Assembly: GCA_900472395.1 (NCBI GenBank)
Contig: UCHV01000001.1
Location: 238,177-302,176 of the forward strand
Source of the DNA: Hyphomicrobiales bacterium
GTDB lineage: Bacteria; Pseudomonadota; Alphaproteobacteria; Rhizobiales; Rhizobiaceae
Length of the DNA stretch: 64,000 nucleotides
Direction of reading: 5' to 3'
Shown here: positions 1 through 7,399 of the stretch, in pieces
Position numbering within the stretch: position 1 is the first letter of the stretch
Layout of the letters: each line of letters starts with the position of its first letter
Translations under genes and position numbers: made by a program
Notes under the pieces: model-generated
The model's database searches: none
Told to the model about the DNA's origin: nothing
Seen by the model: the letters and a program-made list of their open reading frames with translations, nothing else

Positions 1-2397
1 CTCGCATGGTTCGACATTCAATCGCAATCCTTCACGACGGCGTGGCCGCTTTGGTGGATTGGAGACGCGACCGGTGTGCTGATCGTTGCTCCGCTTGCGC
101 TGGTGGTTTTTCAGAGCTGGCGAGATGCCAACCGGATCTCGATCCAACGTCTGATAGAAGCTGGTGCGCTGTGCCTCGTTCTTCTCGGTCTCGCCGCATT
201 GACACTGAGCGGTTACCTTCCGTTCGCCTACATCATCATGCCGCCCTTGCTCTGGGCCGCTGTCCGCTTCGAATTCAAAGGCGCTGCCGTGGCACTCGCC
301 ATACTCGCGGTGTTTACGGTTCTATTCACCGTATCGAACAGCAACCAAATCATCGATGATCAACTTACGGAGAAGCATCGGCAGGTCATGCTCCAGCTCT
401 TCCTGGCGATCTCAGCCTTTTCGGCACTCGTGGTCGCCGCCGTTTCAAGAGAGCATCAGCTCGCTTTGCGTACATTAGAGGACAGCGTCGAAACCTTTCG
501 GAACCGGGAGCGGGAGTTCTCGCAACTTGTCAACATGGTGCCGAGCTACTTGTGGCGTCTAAGTGCGGAAGGTGATCCGGTATTCTTCAGCCAACGGGTC
601 GTCGATTTCTTCGGACTTGACGTCGGTGACTATGACACCTCGGAGAAAAGGGGGCTTCCTGCATTTATCGAAGCCTTGGTCCACCCTGAAGACGCGGAAG
701 CTTTCGCCACGACTTTTCAGCAGTCGTTTTCGACTGGTGAGCCATTTTCATTGAAATACCGCCTCCGCGGAAAGGATGGCATTTATCGTTGGGTCGCTGG
801 ACGGGCGGAAGCGCTTCGCGGCGACGACGGCAAGATTATCCAATGGTATGGGCTATCCCAGGACATCGAAGATCAGGTTCGATCGGATACGGCGCTTCAC
901 CAAAGCAAGCAACAGTTGGAGCAAATGCTGGAGGCTGTTCCGTTCAACGTATTGAGCTTCTCGCCTTCTGGTCAAATGACCTATGCGAGCCAACGGTATC
1001 TGGATCAAGCGGGGAGGCCGTCTCCACATGTCAAAGACTTTGATGCTTTGGCGCTGGAAGTAGTCCATGCAGACGACTTTCCTGCAATGTTCGCACGGGC
1101 CAAACACGGGTTCGTAACTGGTGAGCCGTTCATCAACCGGTTTCGCCGGATATTGACGGACGGAAGCTACCGGTGGATCGAGGCGCGAGCGCAGCCGTTG
1201 AGAGGAAAAGATGACGCAATCGTTCAATGGTATATTGCGTCGATCGATATTGAGGAGGAGATGAAGGCTCAGGAGGCATTACGCGAGCGAGAACGCTTCC
1301 TATGGCAGTTGGTGGAAACATTGCCGGCGATGATCGACTGTGCAGGGCCGGACGGAGAGCCGCTCTATCGCAGCCAGCAGCTTAGAGAATTCCTGGGCTA
1401 TAATCTCGATGCGCTGGATGGCAGCGAGAAATCCCGTCTGGATGGAACTCTCGATTCAGGTGTGCATCCCGACGATGTGGCCGGCGTCAAGGAACAATAC
1501 AATTATTGCCTGACGACGGGCGAGCCATATGCCCGGCGACATCGGTTGCGCCGGCATGATGGAGAATATCGTTGGGTAGAGACCCGAGCAGCTCCGATGC
1601 GGAATGATGCGGGAGATATTGTACAATGGAATGTGATTTGCCTCGACATCGACGGTGAGGTTTGGGCCCAGGAAAACCTACGCATGGCGCAGGACAGCTT
1701 GGCGCGCGCCAGCCAGGCTGCAAGTCTCGCAGAGCTGTCTGCGTCTATCGCACATGAGGTCAACCAGCCACTAGCGGCAGTGATGAACTATTCGAATGCC
1801 TGCCAGCGCTGGATGACGATGGACCCGCCGAACACAGAGAGAGCAAAAAAAACGGTTGAACGCATCATTCACAGCGCCAACTCGGCTGCCGATGTGGTCA
1901 GCCGTATCCGTGCTCTGTTCAAACAGGATAGAGATACGCGAGACAGCACCTCCATCGACAAGATTATCTTTGAAATTCGAGATCTTTTGGCCTCCGAAGC
2001 TTCGCGGCGCGGGATACGTATCGAGCTCGATCTGGAAGTGGGCCTGATACTTGTCCCCTTCGACCGCGTCCAAATCCAGCAAGTCGTAATGAATCTCATT
2101 CGCAATGCGATGGATGCAATGACATCCGTTCCGGATAGAAGAACAGTGACGGTGAAGGTTCACCGAATGGAAGATGTGGTTCGAGTGTCAGTTAGAGATT
2201 GCGGTCGAGGCGTTCAATTTCCGACCAAGATCTTCGAACCTTTCTTCACGACGAAGGACCAGGGAATGGGGATGGGTCTTTCGATTTCTCGTTCGATCGT
2301 CGAAGCGCACGGGGGCCAATTGTGGTCTGAAAAAAATGAACCTCAGGGCGCGATCTTCATTTTCACCTTACAAGCCGCACAGGATCACATCGATTAA
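1..2397 (+). CDS. MASE1-PAS-PAS-PAS sensor histidine kinase (5' end outside window)
   Basis: The frame is open from the first base, so the true start is upstream; 798 residues are visible. Residues 1-150 are hydrophobic and carry the Trp-rich WWIGDATGVL segment typical of the MASE1 membrane sensor. Three PAS/PAC units follow (about 172-295, 298-425, 428-560), each ending in a YRW(V/I)E-type PAC motif. The dimerisation/phosphoacceptor domain has IAHEVNQPLAA with His at about 585; the ATPase domain has an N box (NLIRNAMDAM, about 698) and a G box (GMGMGLSIS, about 757). There is no fused receiver. The receiver-only protein 121 bases downstream is the likely partner. What the MASE1/PAS input senses cannot be told from sequence. 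Confidence 0.93.
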   Translation, partial: LAWFDIQSQSFTTAWPLWWIGDATGVLIVAPLALVVFQSWRDANRISIQRLIEAGALCLVLLGLAALTLSGYLPFAYIIMPPLLWAAVRFEFKGAAVALAILAVFTVLFTVSNSNQIIDDQLTEKHRQVMLQLFLAISAFSALVVAAVSREHQLALRTLEDSVETFRNREREFSQLVNMVPSYLWRLSAEGDPVFFSQRVVDFFGLDVGDYDTSEKRGLPAFIEALVHPEDAEAFATTFQQSFSTGEPFSLKYRLRGKDGIYRWVAGRAEALRGDDGKIIQWYGLSQDIEDQVRSDTALHQSKQQLEQMLEAVPFNVLSFSPSGQMTYASQRYLDQAGRPSPHVKDFDALALEVVHADDFPAMFARAKHGFVTGEPFINRFRRILTDGSYRWIEARAQPLRGKDDAIVQWYIASIDIEEEMKAQEALRERERFLWQLVETLPAMIDCAGPDGEPLYRSQQLREFLGYNLDALDGSEKSRLDGTLDSGVHPDDVAGVKEQYNYCLTTGEPYARRHRLRRHDGEYRWVETRAAPMRNDAGDIVQWNVICLDIDGEVWAQENLRMAQDSLARASQAASLAELSASIAHEVNQPLAAVMNYSNACQRWMTMDPPNTERAKKTVERIIHSANSAADVVSRIRALFKQDRDTRDSTSIDKIIFEIRDLLASEASRRGIRIELDLEVGLILVPFDRVQIQQVVMNLIRNAMDAMTSVPDRRTVTVKVHRMEDVVRVSVRDCGRGVQFPTKIFEPFFTTKDQGMGMGLSISRSIVEAHGGQLWSEKNEPQGAIFIFTLQAAQDHID

Positions 2398-2518
2398 CTT
2401 GCGAGCGTCTGGGGGCGCTCTTATTGAGCCCCCGAACTTTGCATCGCAACGAATTCCAATTGGATAGCAGACCGGACGTTAGCAAATACGGGGCATGCCG
2501 CGGTCTACGGAGGAGAAG

Positions 2519-2884
2519 ATGAACCAACGCGCGGCAGTGATTGCAGTTGTCGATGATGATCCACAAGTGCTCGAGTCTCTTCAGGAGCTGCTGGAATCAG
2601 CCGGGTTTACCCCACGAACCTTTTCGTCTGCCGCTGCGCTCCTGGCTGCCGGGCTTGCTGAGGTTGACGTACTTATCACCGATATTGGCATGCCAGATAT
2701 GGACGGTTTCGAATTGCAGGCCTGTGTCGAGGAAACTCATCCTCACATTTCCACATTTCTAATCAGCGGTCGGCACGAGAAATCGGATCGAAAATCATCC
2801 CGCACTGACAAAATCTTGCGGAAGCCATTCGATGGCCACGCCTTGCTGGAATCGATCCGGAGAGCACTGGCGACGCATAGCTAG
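2519..2884 (+). CDS. Single-domain response regulator (receiver only)
   Basis: This 121-residue protein is a lone CheY/FixJ-type receiver with no output domain. The acidic pocket is Asp12-Asp14, the phosphoacceptor Asp55 lies in TDIGMPDMDG, Ser83 is in the Thr/Ser switch position and Lys102 is in RKPF. I chose the ATG at 2519 because a GGAGGAG ribosome site sits just before it; an in-frame ATG 24 bases earlier lacks one. It follows the histidine kinase on the same strand and is probably its phosphorylation target, passing the signal through a partner encoded elsewhere or acting as a phosphate sink. Confidence 0.9.
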   Translation: MNQRAAVIAVVDDDPQVLESLQELLESAGFTPRTFSSAAALLAAGLAEVDVLITDIGMPDMDGFELQACVEETHPHISTFLISGRHEKSDRKSSRTDKILRKPFDGHALLESIRRALATHS

Positions 2885-3134
2885 ATTCTAGCTAGGGAGG
2901 TTTCAGCGCTCTGCGCACTTGCCCTTGCCGTGATCCTCTAAACGGAATGCGTAACTCGCTATAGCCCAATGGCTAGGTCGCCCTCGTAGACGGCCCAATC
3001 GACCGCCGGCGTCCACAAACCTACAATCCGAAGCGCAGTCTCGTCAGCCCGATGCTTCAACATCGCAATACGGGCACACTCCGCGACGAAGCACTGTGGC
3101 AATTCCACTTATTCTAGATCAATAGGAGACAAGC

Positions 3135-4052
3135 ATGAGCGCAGTTAACGCTTTACGCGCCGATCGAGTTGGAACGGAAGAACTCGTTCCGTCGCGTTAT
3201 GCCGTCCAGATCGGTGAGATCGAAGTCCTGGTCATCAGCGACGGTGTTCTCCCGCTTCCCACAAAGATGCTGGGGCACAATGCCCAAGCGTCCGAGCGCG
3301 CGGCCTGGCTTGGCGAAATGTTCCTGCCCCAGGACGCGTTCGACTGGTCGTTGAATGTCGTTCTCGTTCGCCACGGCGAGCAGACGATACTCATCGACGT
3401 CGGTCTTGGACTTGACCCGGATCTGAACCTGCCGAGGGCCGGGCAGGTGGTCAGGCGGCTCGAAGCGGCCGGTGTCGATCTCGGCTCCGTCACCGACATC
3501 ATCATCACTCATATGCACATGGATCATGTCGGCGGGCTCCTCGTCGAAGGTGTCAAGGAACGGCTGCGTTCCGATCTTCGAATTCACGTTGCGGCTGCCG
3601 AACTCAACTTCTGGGAAAACCCGGACTTCACGCATGTGAATATGCCGCAGGGGTTTCCTGACGCACTCCGCGCCGCAGCCAAAAAATTCGCTGGGGAGTA
3701 TCGCGATCTCATCAGCACGTTTGACGATGAGTATGAAGTCGCACCGGGGATTGTCATTCACCGGACGGGTGGACACACGCCGGGGCATAGTGTCGTGCGT
3801 GTTTCATCGGGCAGCGACCGACTGACATTCGCTGGCGATGCCATCTTCGCCGTCGGTTTTGATCATCCCGACTGGTACAACGGTTTCGAGCACGACCCAG
3901 AGGAGGCCGCCCGGGTCCGGTTGAAGCTTCTGAGGGAGCTGGCTGACACCGGCGAACAACTGGTCGCGACGCATTTGCCTTTCCCATCCGTCGGCCGGGT
4001 GGCGACAGACGGCGAAGCGTTCCGCTGGGTCCCCGTTTTCTGGGATTACTGA
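3135..4052 (+). CDS. Metallo-beta-lactamase-fold hydrolase
   Basis: A 305-residue MBL-fold enzyme. The HxHxDH zinc motif is intact at residues 126-131 (His126, His128, Asp130, His131). Further metal ligands are likely in HTPGHS (about 218), FAGDA (about 236) and the late THLPFPS His. The family includes lactonases, esterases and quinolone-signal hydrolases; the substrate cannot be assigned here. No signal peptide is visible, so it is probably cytoplasmic. An AGGAG-type ribosome site precedes the ATG, and a strong hairpin follows the stop, so this looks like a single-gene unit. Confidence 0.88.
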   Translation: MSAVNALRADRVGTEELVPSRYAVQIGEIEVLVISDGVLPLPTKMLGHNAQASERAAWLGEMFLPQDAFDWSLNVVLVRHGEQTILIDVGLGLDPDLNLPRAGQVVRRLEAAGVDLGSVTDIIITHMHMDHVGGLLVEGVKERLRSDLRIHVAAAELNFWENPDFTHVNMPQGFPDALRAAAKKFAGEYRDLISTFDDEYEVAPGIVIHRTGGHTPGHSVVRVSSGSDRLTFAGDAIFAVGFDHPDWYNGFEHDPEEAARVRLKLLRELADTGEQLVATHLPFPSVGRVATDGEAFRWVPVFWDY

Positions 4053-4072
4053 TCGAATAAGCTCAAAGCGAG

Positions 4073-4114
4073 GTGCCGTATGCGATTGGTCGAAGACCTC
4101 ATCGCATACGGCAC
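4073..4114 (+). terminator. Long perfect hairpin after the MBL hydrolase gene
   Basis: A 14-bp perfect inverted repeat (arms 4073-4086 and 4101-4114) encloses a smaller GGTC-GAA-GACC stem. It lies 20 bases after the hydrolase stop and is followed by only a weak T-rich stretch. It probably terminates or protects the 3' end of the transcript. The remaining 190 bases up to the next gene show no convincing gene. Confidence 0.55.
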
Positions 4115-4305
4115 TTCCTACTCGGCCAGTCGCTTAACAAAAATCGGGATCTTTGCCGGGCAGACGAGCGATGTCTGCGGCTACCTTGTCGATTGCCAAT
4201 CGATCACAGCGCTCGATGGCACAGGTTTTCACAAGAAAGATCCAGGCCCCTGCATAAGAGCGCACCGGCGATGGGATCCCGCTCAATTTCGATGGAAAGA
4301 GATCA

Positions 4306-5055
4306 ATGCAGCATCTCAAGAACAAAATCGCCGTCATAACCGGTGGCAATAGCGGGATTGGCAAAGCCACTGCTCAACTCTTTGCCGATGAAGGCGCACA
4401 AGTCATCATCACCGGCCGGCGGCCGGATATCGTCGCGCAGGCAGTCGATGAAATCGGCCCGGGAGCTGTGGGTTTCGTCGGCGATACCGCCGATCTGGAG
4501 CATCACGAGAAACTGGCCGAAATGATTGCCGAGAAATTCGACAAGTTTGATGTTTACATGGCCAATGCCGGCGTCATCAATCTCACGGTCTCCAGCGAGG
4601 TGACGCCGGAAGAATATGACCAGCACTTCGCCATCAACACACGGGGTGTCTTCTTCGGAGTGCAGGCGATGGCGCCGTTGATCAGCGATGGCGGCAATAT
4701 TATCGTCACAAGCTCGCTCGCCGCAACAAAGGTACTGCCCGATCACACGGTTTATGCCGGATCCAAAGCGGCTGTTTCCGCCTTCGCGCGAAATTGGGTA
4801 ATCGAGCTGAAACCACGGAAAATCAGGGTCAACATATTGAGCCCCGGACCTGTTGAGACGGCAATTTTGGGCAAGCTCGGCGTTTCTGAAGACCAGCTCC
4901 CAGACTTCGAGCAGCATATGGCGTCGCTTATCCCCGCCGGGCGCATGGGGCGGCCAGAGGAGCTTGCGCGCGCAGCGTTATTTCTCGCATCTGATGCTGG
5001 CAGTTTCGTCAATGGGATCGAACTCCACGTTGACGGCGGTATGACGCTGGTATGA
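4306..5055 (+). CDS. SDR family oxidoreductase
   Basis: A 249-residue classical short-chain dehydrogenase/reductase. The cofactor motif TGGNSGIG is at residues 12-19, with NAG at 87-89, Asn111, and the catalytic Ser137, Tyr150 and Lys154 (YAGSK). The Arg-Arg after the second beta strand (TGRRP, 37-39) suggests NADP(H) preference, as is usual for this family. An AGAG-type ribosome site lies just before the ATG. Substrate unknown; the family often acts on ketones, quinones or sugars. It stands alone, and the following sequence is gene debris. Confidence 0.9.
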   Translation: MQHLKNKIAVITGGNSGIGKATAQLFADEGAQVIITGRRPDIVAQAVDEIGPGAVGFVGDTADLEHHEKLAEMIAEKFDKFDVYMANAGVINLTVSSEVTPEEYDQHFAINTRGVFFGVQAMAPLISDGGNIIVTSSLAATKVLPDHTVYAGSKAAVSAFARNWVIELKPRKIRVNILSPGPVETAILGKLGVSEDQLPDFEQHMASLIPAGRMGRPEELARAALFLASDAGSFVNGIELHVDGGMTLV

Positions 5056-5071
5056 GATTAATTAGACGGCG

Positions 5072-5188
5072 TCACAGGGCAGCCCTTCGCCATTCGCTGG
5101 GTGTTAGACCTGTATGACGTTTGAACGCGACGCTGAAAGCCGTCAGCGTCGCATAGCCCCGTTGTTCCGCGATGTCGATTAAGTATCC
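5072..5188 (-). pseudogene. C-terminal fragment of an AraC-family regulator
   Basis: Reading the minus strand from 5188 down to the stop at 5072-5074 gives 38 residues that match the second helix-turn-helix of AraC/XylS proteins, including IAEQRGYATLTAFSVAFKR and then GLTPSEWRRAAL at the end. An in-frame TGA lies just upstream and no N-terminal domain exists, so only the tail survives. Its broken end abuts the ParE-like remnant, which suggests a deletion. Found by translating the intergenic region by eye, so homology is a strong visual match but not computed. Confidence 0.6.
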
Positions 5189-5295
5189 CTCCCTTCAAGG
5201 CCCATCTCATTGTCTATCGAATCAACAACGACGGAAGTATCTTCGTGATCCGCATCAGGCACGGCCACGAAGACTGGGCAGCTGAACCTTTCTAA
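5186..5295 (+). pseudogene. C-terminal fragment of a RelE/ParE-family toxin
   Basis: The plus strand reads PPFKAHLIVYRINNDGSIF and then VIRIRHGHEDW before a TAA at 5293-5295. This is the typical last third of ParE-type toxins (a HLIxYR strand, then IRxRHGxEDW). There is no start codon and no antitoxin gene upstream, because the AraC remnant on the opposite strand occupies that position. It cannot make a full toxin. Confidence 0.6.
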
Positions 5296-5329
5296 TCAAA
5301 CCTTCCCAACTTATGACGAGGATCACCGT

Positions 5330-5527
5330 ATGGGCTGGAAGACACCAAAATTCGAATACGTGAACGGTTACAAAATCGTGGAAACCGATGGACCGACCTT
5401 CACGGTCTATGACGGAGCTTTACGGCTCGGTGATGACTTCCCTTACTCCGGAGAAGCTACAGCTTTTGCGAAGTCGCTTCCAACAGGCGACGCCGCGCAG
5501 CCGGTTAACCTTGGTCCCCGGTTCTAA
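5330..5527 (+). CDS. Small hypothetical protein (65 aa)
   Basis: A 65-residue hydrophilic ORF with many aromatic residues in its first half (WKTPKFEYVNGYKI). There is no signal peptide, membrane segment or recognised motif. A GAGGA ribosome site lies 7-8 bases before the ATG, which is the main support for translation. It sits between the toxin/regulator debris and the sigma-factor promoter, so it could itself belong to the remnant region. Function unknown. Confidence 0.4.
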   Translation: MGWKTPKFEYVNGYKIVETDGPTFTVYDGALRLGDDFPYSGEATAFAKSLPTGDAAQPVNLGPRF

Positions 5528-5619
5528 AGTCGAGCCGGCCTTGACGCGCCATTGTGGTTTGCTCTTTCGTTCTCCTTCTTCATTCTCGGCATAGTCGAAC
5601 AGATGCAGCCCGAATAACT

Positions 5620-5634
5620 TGACTATTGTATTCA
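5620..5634 (+). promoter_or_regulatory. Putative RirA (IRO) box overlapping a -35 element
   Basis: The sequence is TGA-N9-TCA, extended to a TTGA...TCAA palindrome, and overlaps TTGACT, a good sigma-70 -35 hexamer. TGA-N9-TCA is the published iron-responsive operator recognised by RirA in rhizobia. It lies 64 bases before the chosen sigma-factor ATG, where repression of the iron-uptake sigma gene under iron sufficiency would be expected. The match is direct; RirA binding is inferred. Confidence 0.5.
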
Positions 5635-5697
5635 ATATTTTATGAGTTCGCTCGCGCCCCTGACGTGGTGAGGAGAGCGGAATTGTTCGGGCACGAG

Positions 5698-6207
5698 ATG
5701 AGCGATAGCAAGACACAAAAATTCGAACGGCTCTATCGCTCGGAGCGGTCCCGGCTGGAGCGAATTGCATCTCGCAGGGTTGGACATGGTGCCGGTGACG
5801 ATGTCGTACAGGACACTTTCGCTCGTCTCTGGGATAAGGCCCTTGAGCAGATCGTTCTGACGCCTGCTTATCTCTCACGCTGCGTTCGCAATGCTGCCAT
5901 CGACCAGACACGTGCGGACAAGCGGCGCTCCCGCCTTCCTGAACTGATCACTGAAGAACAGTATGCGGCCCCCGTGCCGACGCCGCAGCAGATCGTTATC
6001 GCCGTCGACGGGATTCGCCATATCGATCGGGCGATCAGTGAACTGCCGGATCGTACGAGGCAGATATTCATCTTGAACCGCATGCATGATTGTACCTATG
6101 ACGAAATCGCTGTTGCGCTGGGTATTTCCTACAGCACGGTCGAGCGGGAAATCGCCAAGGCCCTGCTTGCCTGCCGGTTGCCGATGAAGGCAACCCCATC
6201 CGATTGA
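5698..6207 (+). CDS. FecI-type ECF RNA polymerase sigma factor
   Basis: A 169-residue ECF sigma factor. Region 2 carries the DDVVQDTFARLWD motif, and region 4 reads LPDRTRQIFILNRMHDCTYDEIA with the helix-turn-helix GISYSTVEREI. It is followed by fecR-like and TonB-receptor genes, the usual surface-signalling order, so it should direct transcription of the receptor operon when the siderophore is bound. The frame is open back to an ATG at 5626, but the shorter start matches FecI length and leaves the promoter and iron box outside the gene. No strong ribosome site is seen for either start. Confidence 0.88.
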   Translation: MSDSKTQKFERLYRSERSRLERIASRRVGHGAGDDVVQDTFARLWDKALEQIVLTPAYLSRCVRNAAIDQTRADKRRSRLPELITEEQYAAPVPTPQQIVIAVDGIRHIDRAISELPDRTRQIFILNRMHDCTYDEIAVALGISYSTVEREIAKALLACRLPMKATPSD

Positions 6208-6233
6208 GGCGCCGGCTTCGCCACAGTCGTTAT

Positions 6234-6262
6234 CAGTCTGGAGCGCAAGCAACTCCAGACTG
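6234..6262 (+). other. 10-bp perfect hairpin between sigma and FecR genes
   Basis: CAGTCTGGAG (6234-6243) and CTCCAGACTG (6253-6262) form a perfect 10-bp stem with a 9-base loop. It lies between the sigma-factor stop and the fecR-like start and has no T-run. It could uncouple translation or stabilise the upstream message, setting the sigma to anti-sigma ratio; this role is inference. Confidence 0.45.
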
Positions 6263-6288
6263 CAGCCGCGCCCATGGAAGATTCAAGA

Positions 6289-7269
6289 ATGACAAACGAC
6301 CGGTCCGAGACACAGATAGAGCAAGAAGCGATTGCCTGGTTCACCCGCATGAACGGCAAGCCGTCGAGAGCCGACCGGAAAAATTTCGAGGACTGGCGCA
6401 GGATCCCGTTGCATGCGGCAGCCTATGACAGGACATCAGCAGTCTGGTCTTCCGTCAGCACCGCGGGCATCACCCTTACACCGGAAGACAAGAGTGCCGT
6501 GGCACTGCACCTCCGTAAGATTGAGGAACACCGGCGGCGTCGGCGCAATGGCGTGGCCGGCAGCCTGGCATTGTCCATCATCGCACTGATCGGAGCGAGT
6601 GGCTGGATCTGGCTGGAGAAACCACACCTCCTACAGGATTTTCGTGCCGACTATGTTGCTGCTCGCGGCGAACATCGCACCGTCAACCTCGCGGATGGCT
6701 CGACCGTGCTTCTCGACGCGGACAGCGCGATATCGGTCGCCATGACGGATCGCGAACGGCATATCGAACTGTTGCGCGGCACTGCGTTTTTCGAGGTACA
6801 GTCTTCTGCGGTGCCGTTTGTCGTCGATGCGGCGAATGGCCGCTCGCGCGTGCTTGGTACAGGTTTCGATATCTCCGTGACACAAGAGGCGGCCAGCGTC
6901 ACGCTTGCGCATGGAAGCCTCGAGGTTTCTCTGCCCGACGGGTCGGCGCGGGTGATTTTGAAACCGGGCGAGAGCGTCGATTATGGCGATGGCGGTCTCG
7001 GCACACCGCGCACTGTCGATGTCTCTGAAACAACGGCATGGCGCGAGGGGCGATTTGTCTTCAACAACATGCGCCTTGAGGATGTGCTTGCGCATATTGA
7101 GCGAAGCCGCGAAGGCCGCATCGTGATCATCGGCAGCGCGATCGCCGACCGTCGCGTCAGCGGCAGCCTCTCATTGCGGGATACGGATGCGGCGCTGGAC
7201 GCCGCCCAGTCGATTGCCGGGTTCCAGATGCAGAAATTTGGAAGCCGGCTTGTGATCACTCGTCAGTGA
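6289..7269 (+). CDS. FecR-family sigma regulator (anti-sigma/signal transducer)
   Basis: A 326-residue inner-membrane regulator. The cytoplasmic N-terminus has the EQEAIAWFTRMN motif of FecR proteins, a single membrane segment spans about 88-109, and a periplasmic FecR domain follows (DGSTVLLDADSAI and VLGTGFDISV, about 130-205), then a C-terminal STN-like portion. It should hold the adjacent ECF sigma factor and receive the signal from the TonB receptor's N-terminal domain. I prefer the ATG at 6289, preceded by GGAAG 8 bases away, over the ATG at 6274, which lacks a ribosome site. Confidence 0.88.
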   Translation: MTNDRSETQIEQEAIAWFTRMNGKPSRADRKNFEDWRRIPLHAAAYDRTSAVWSSVSTAGITLTPEDKSAVALHLRKIEEHRRRRRNGVAGSLALSIIALIGASGWIWLEKPHLLQDFRADYVAARGEHRTVNLADGSTVLLDADSAISVAMTDRERHIELLRGTAFFEVQSSAVPFVVDAANGRSRVLGTGFDISVTQEAASVTLAHGSLEVSLPDGSARVILKPGESVDYGDGGLGTPRTVDVSETTAWREGRFVFNNMRLEDVLAHIERSREGRIVIIGSAIADRRVSGSLSLRDTDAALDAAQSIAGFQMQKFGSRLVITRQ

Positions 7270-7399
7270 ATTTCGCGGCGAAAACGAAGGTGATCAAAAA
7301 AATCCACTTTTTGTGAGGGTGAACCTCCACCGGCATCGTTAGCCCATTAAGAGGGCGCGTCACGCGCATCGGGCGATGATTGATTGGAAAGGGATTCTC

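Noticed and set aside
2959..3108. Minus-strand 49-residue frame (ELPQCFVAECARIAMLKH...) in the gap before the MBL gene
   Set aside because: Composition looks somewhat protein-like, but there is only a GTG start, no ribosome site and no known match. It could be a remnant; not strong enough to list.
4080..4352. 90-codon frame between the MBL and SDR genes
   Set aside because: Its start lies inside a hairpin and its end inside the SDR gene; no coding support.
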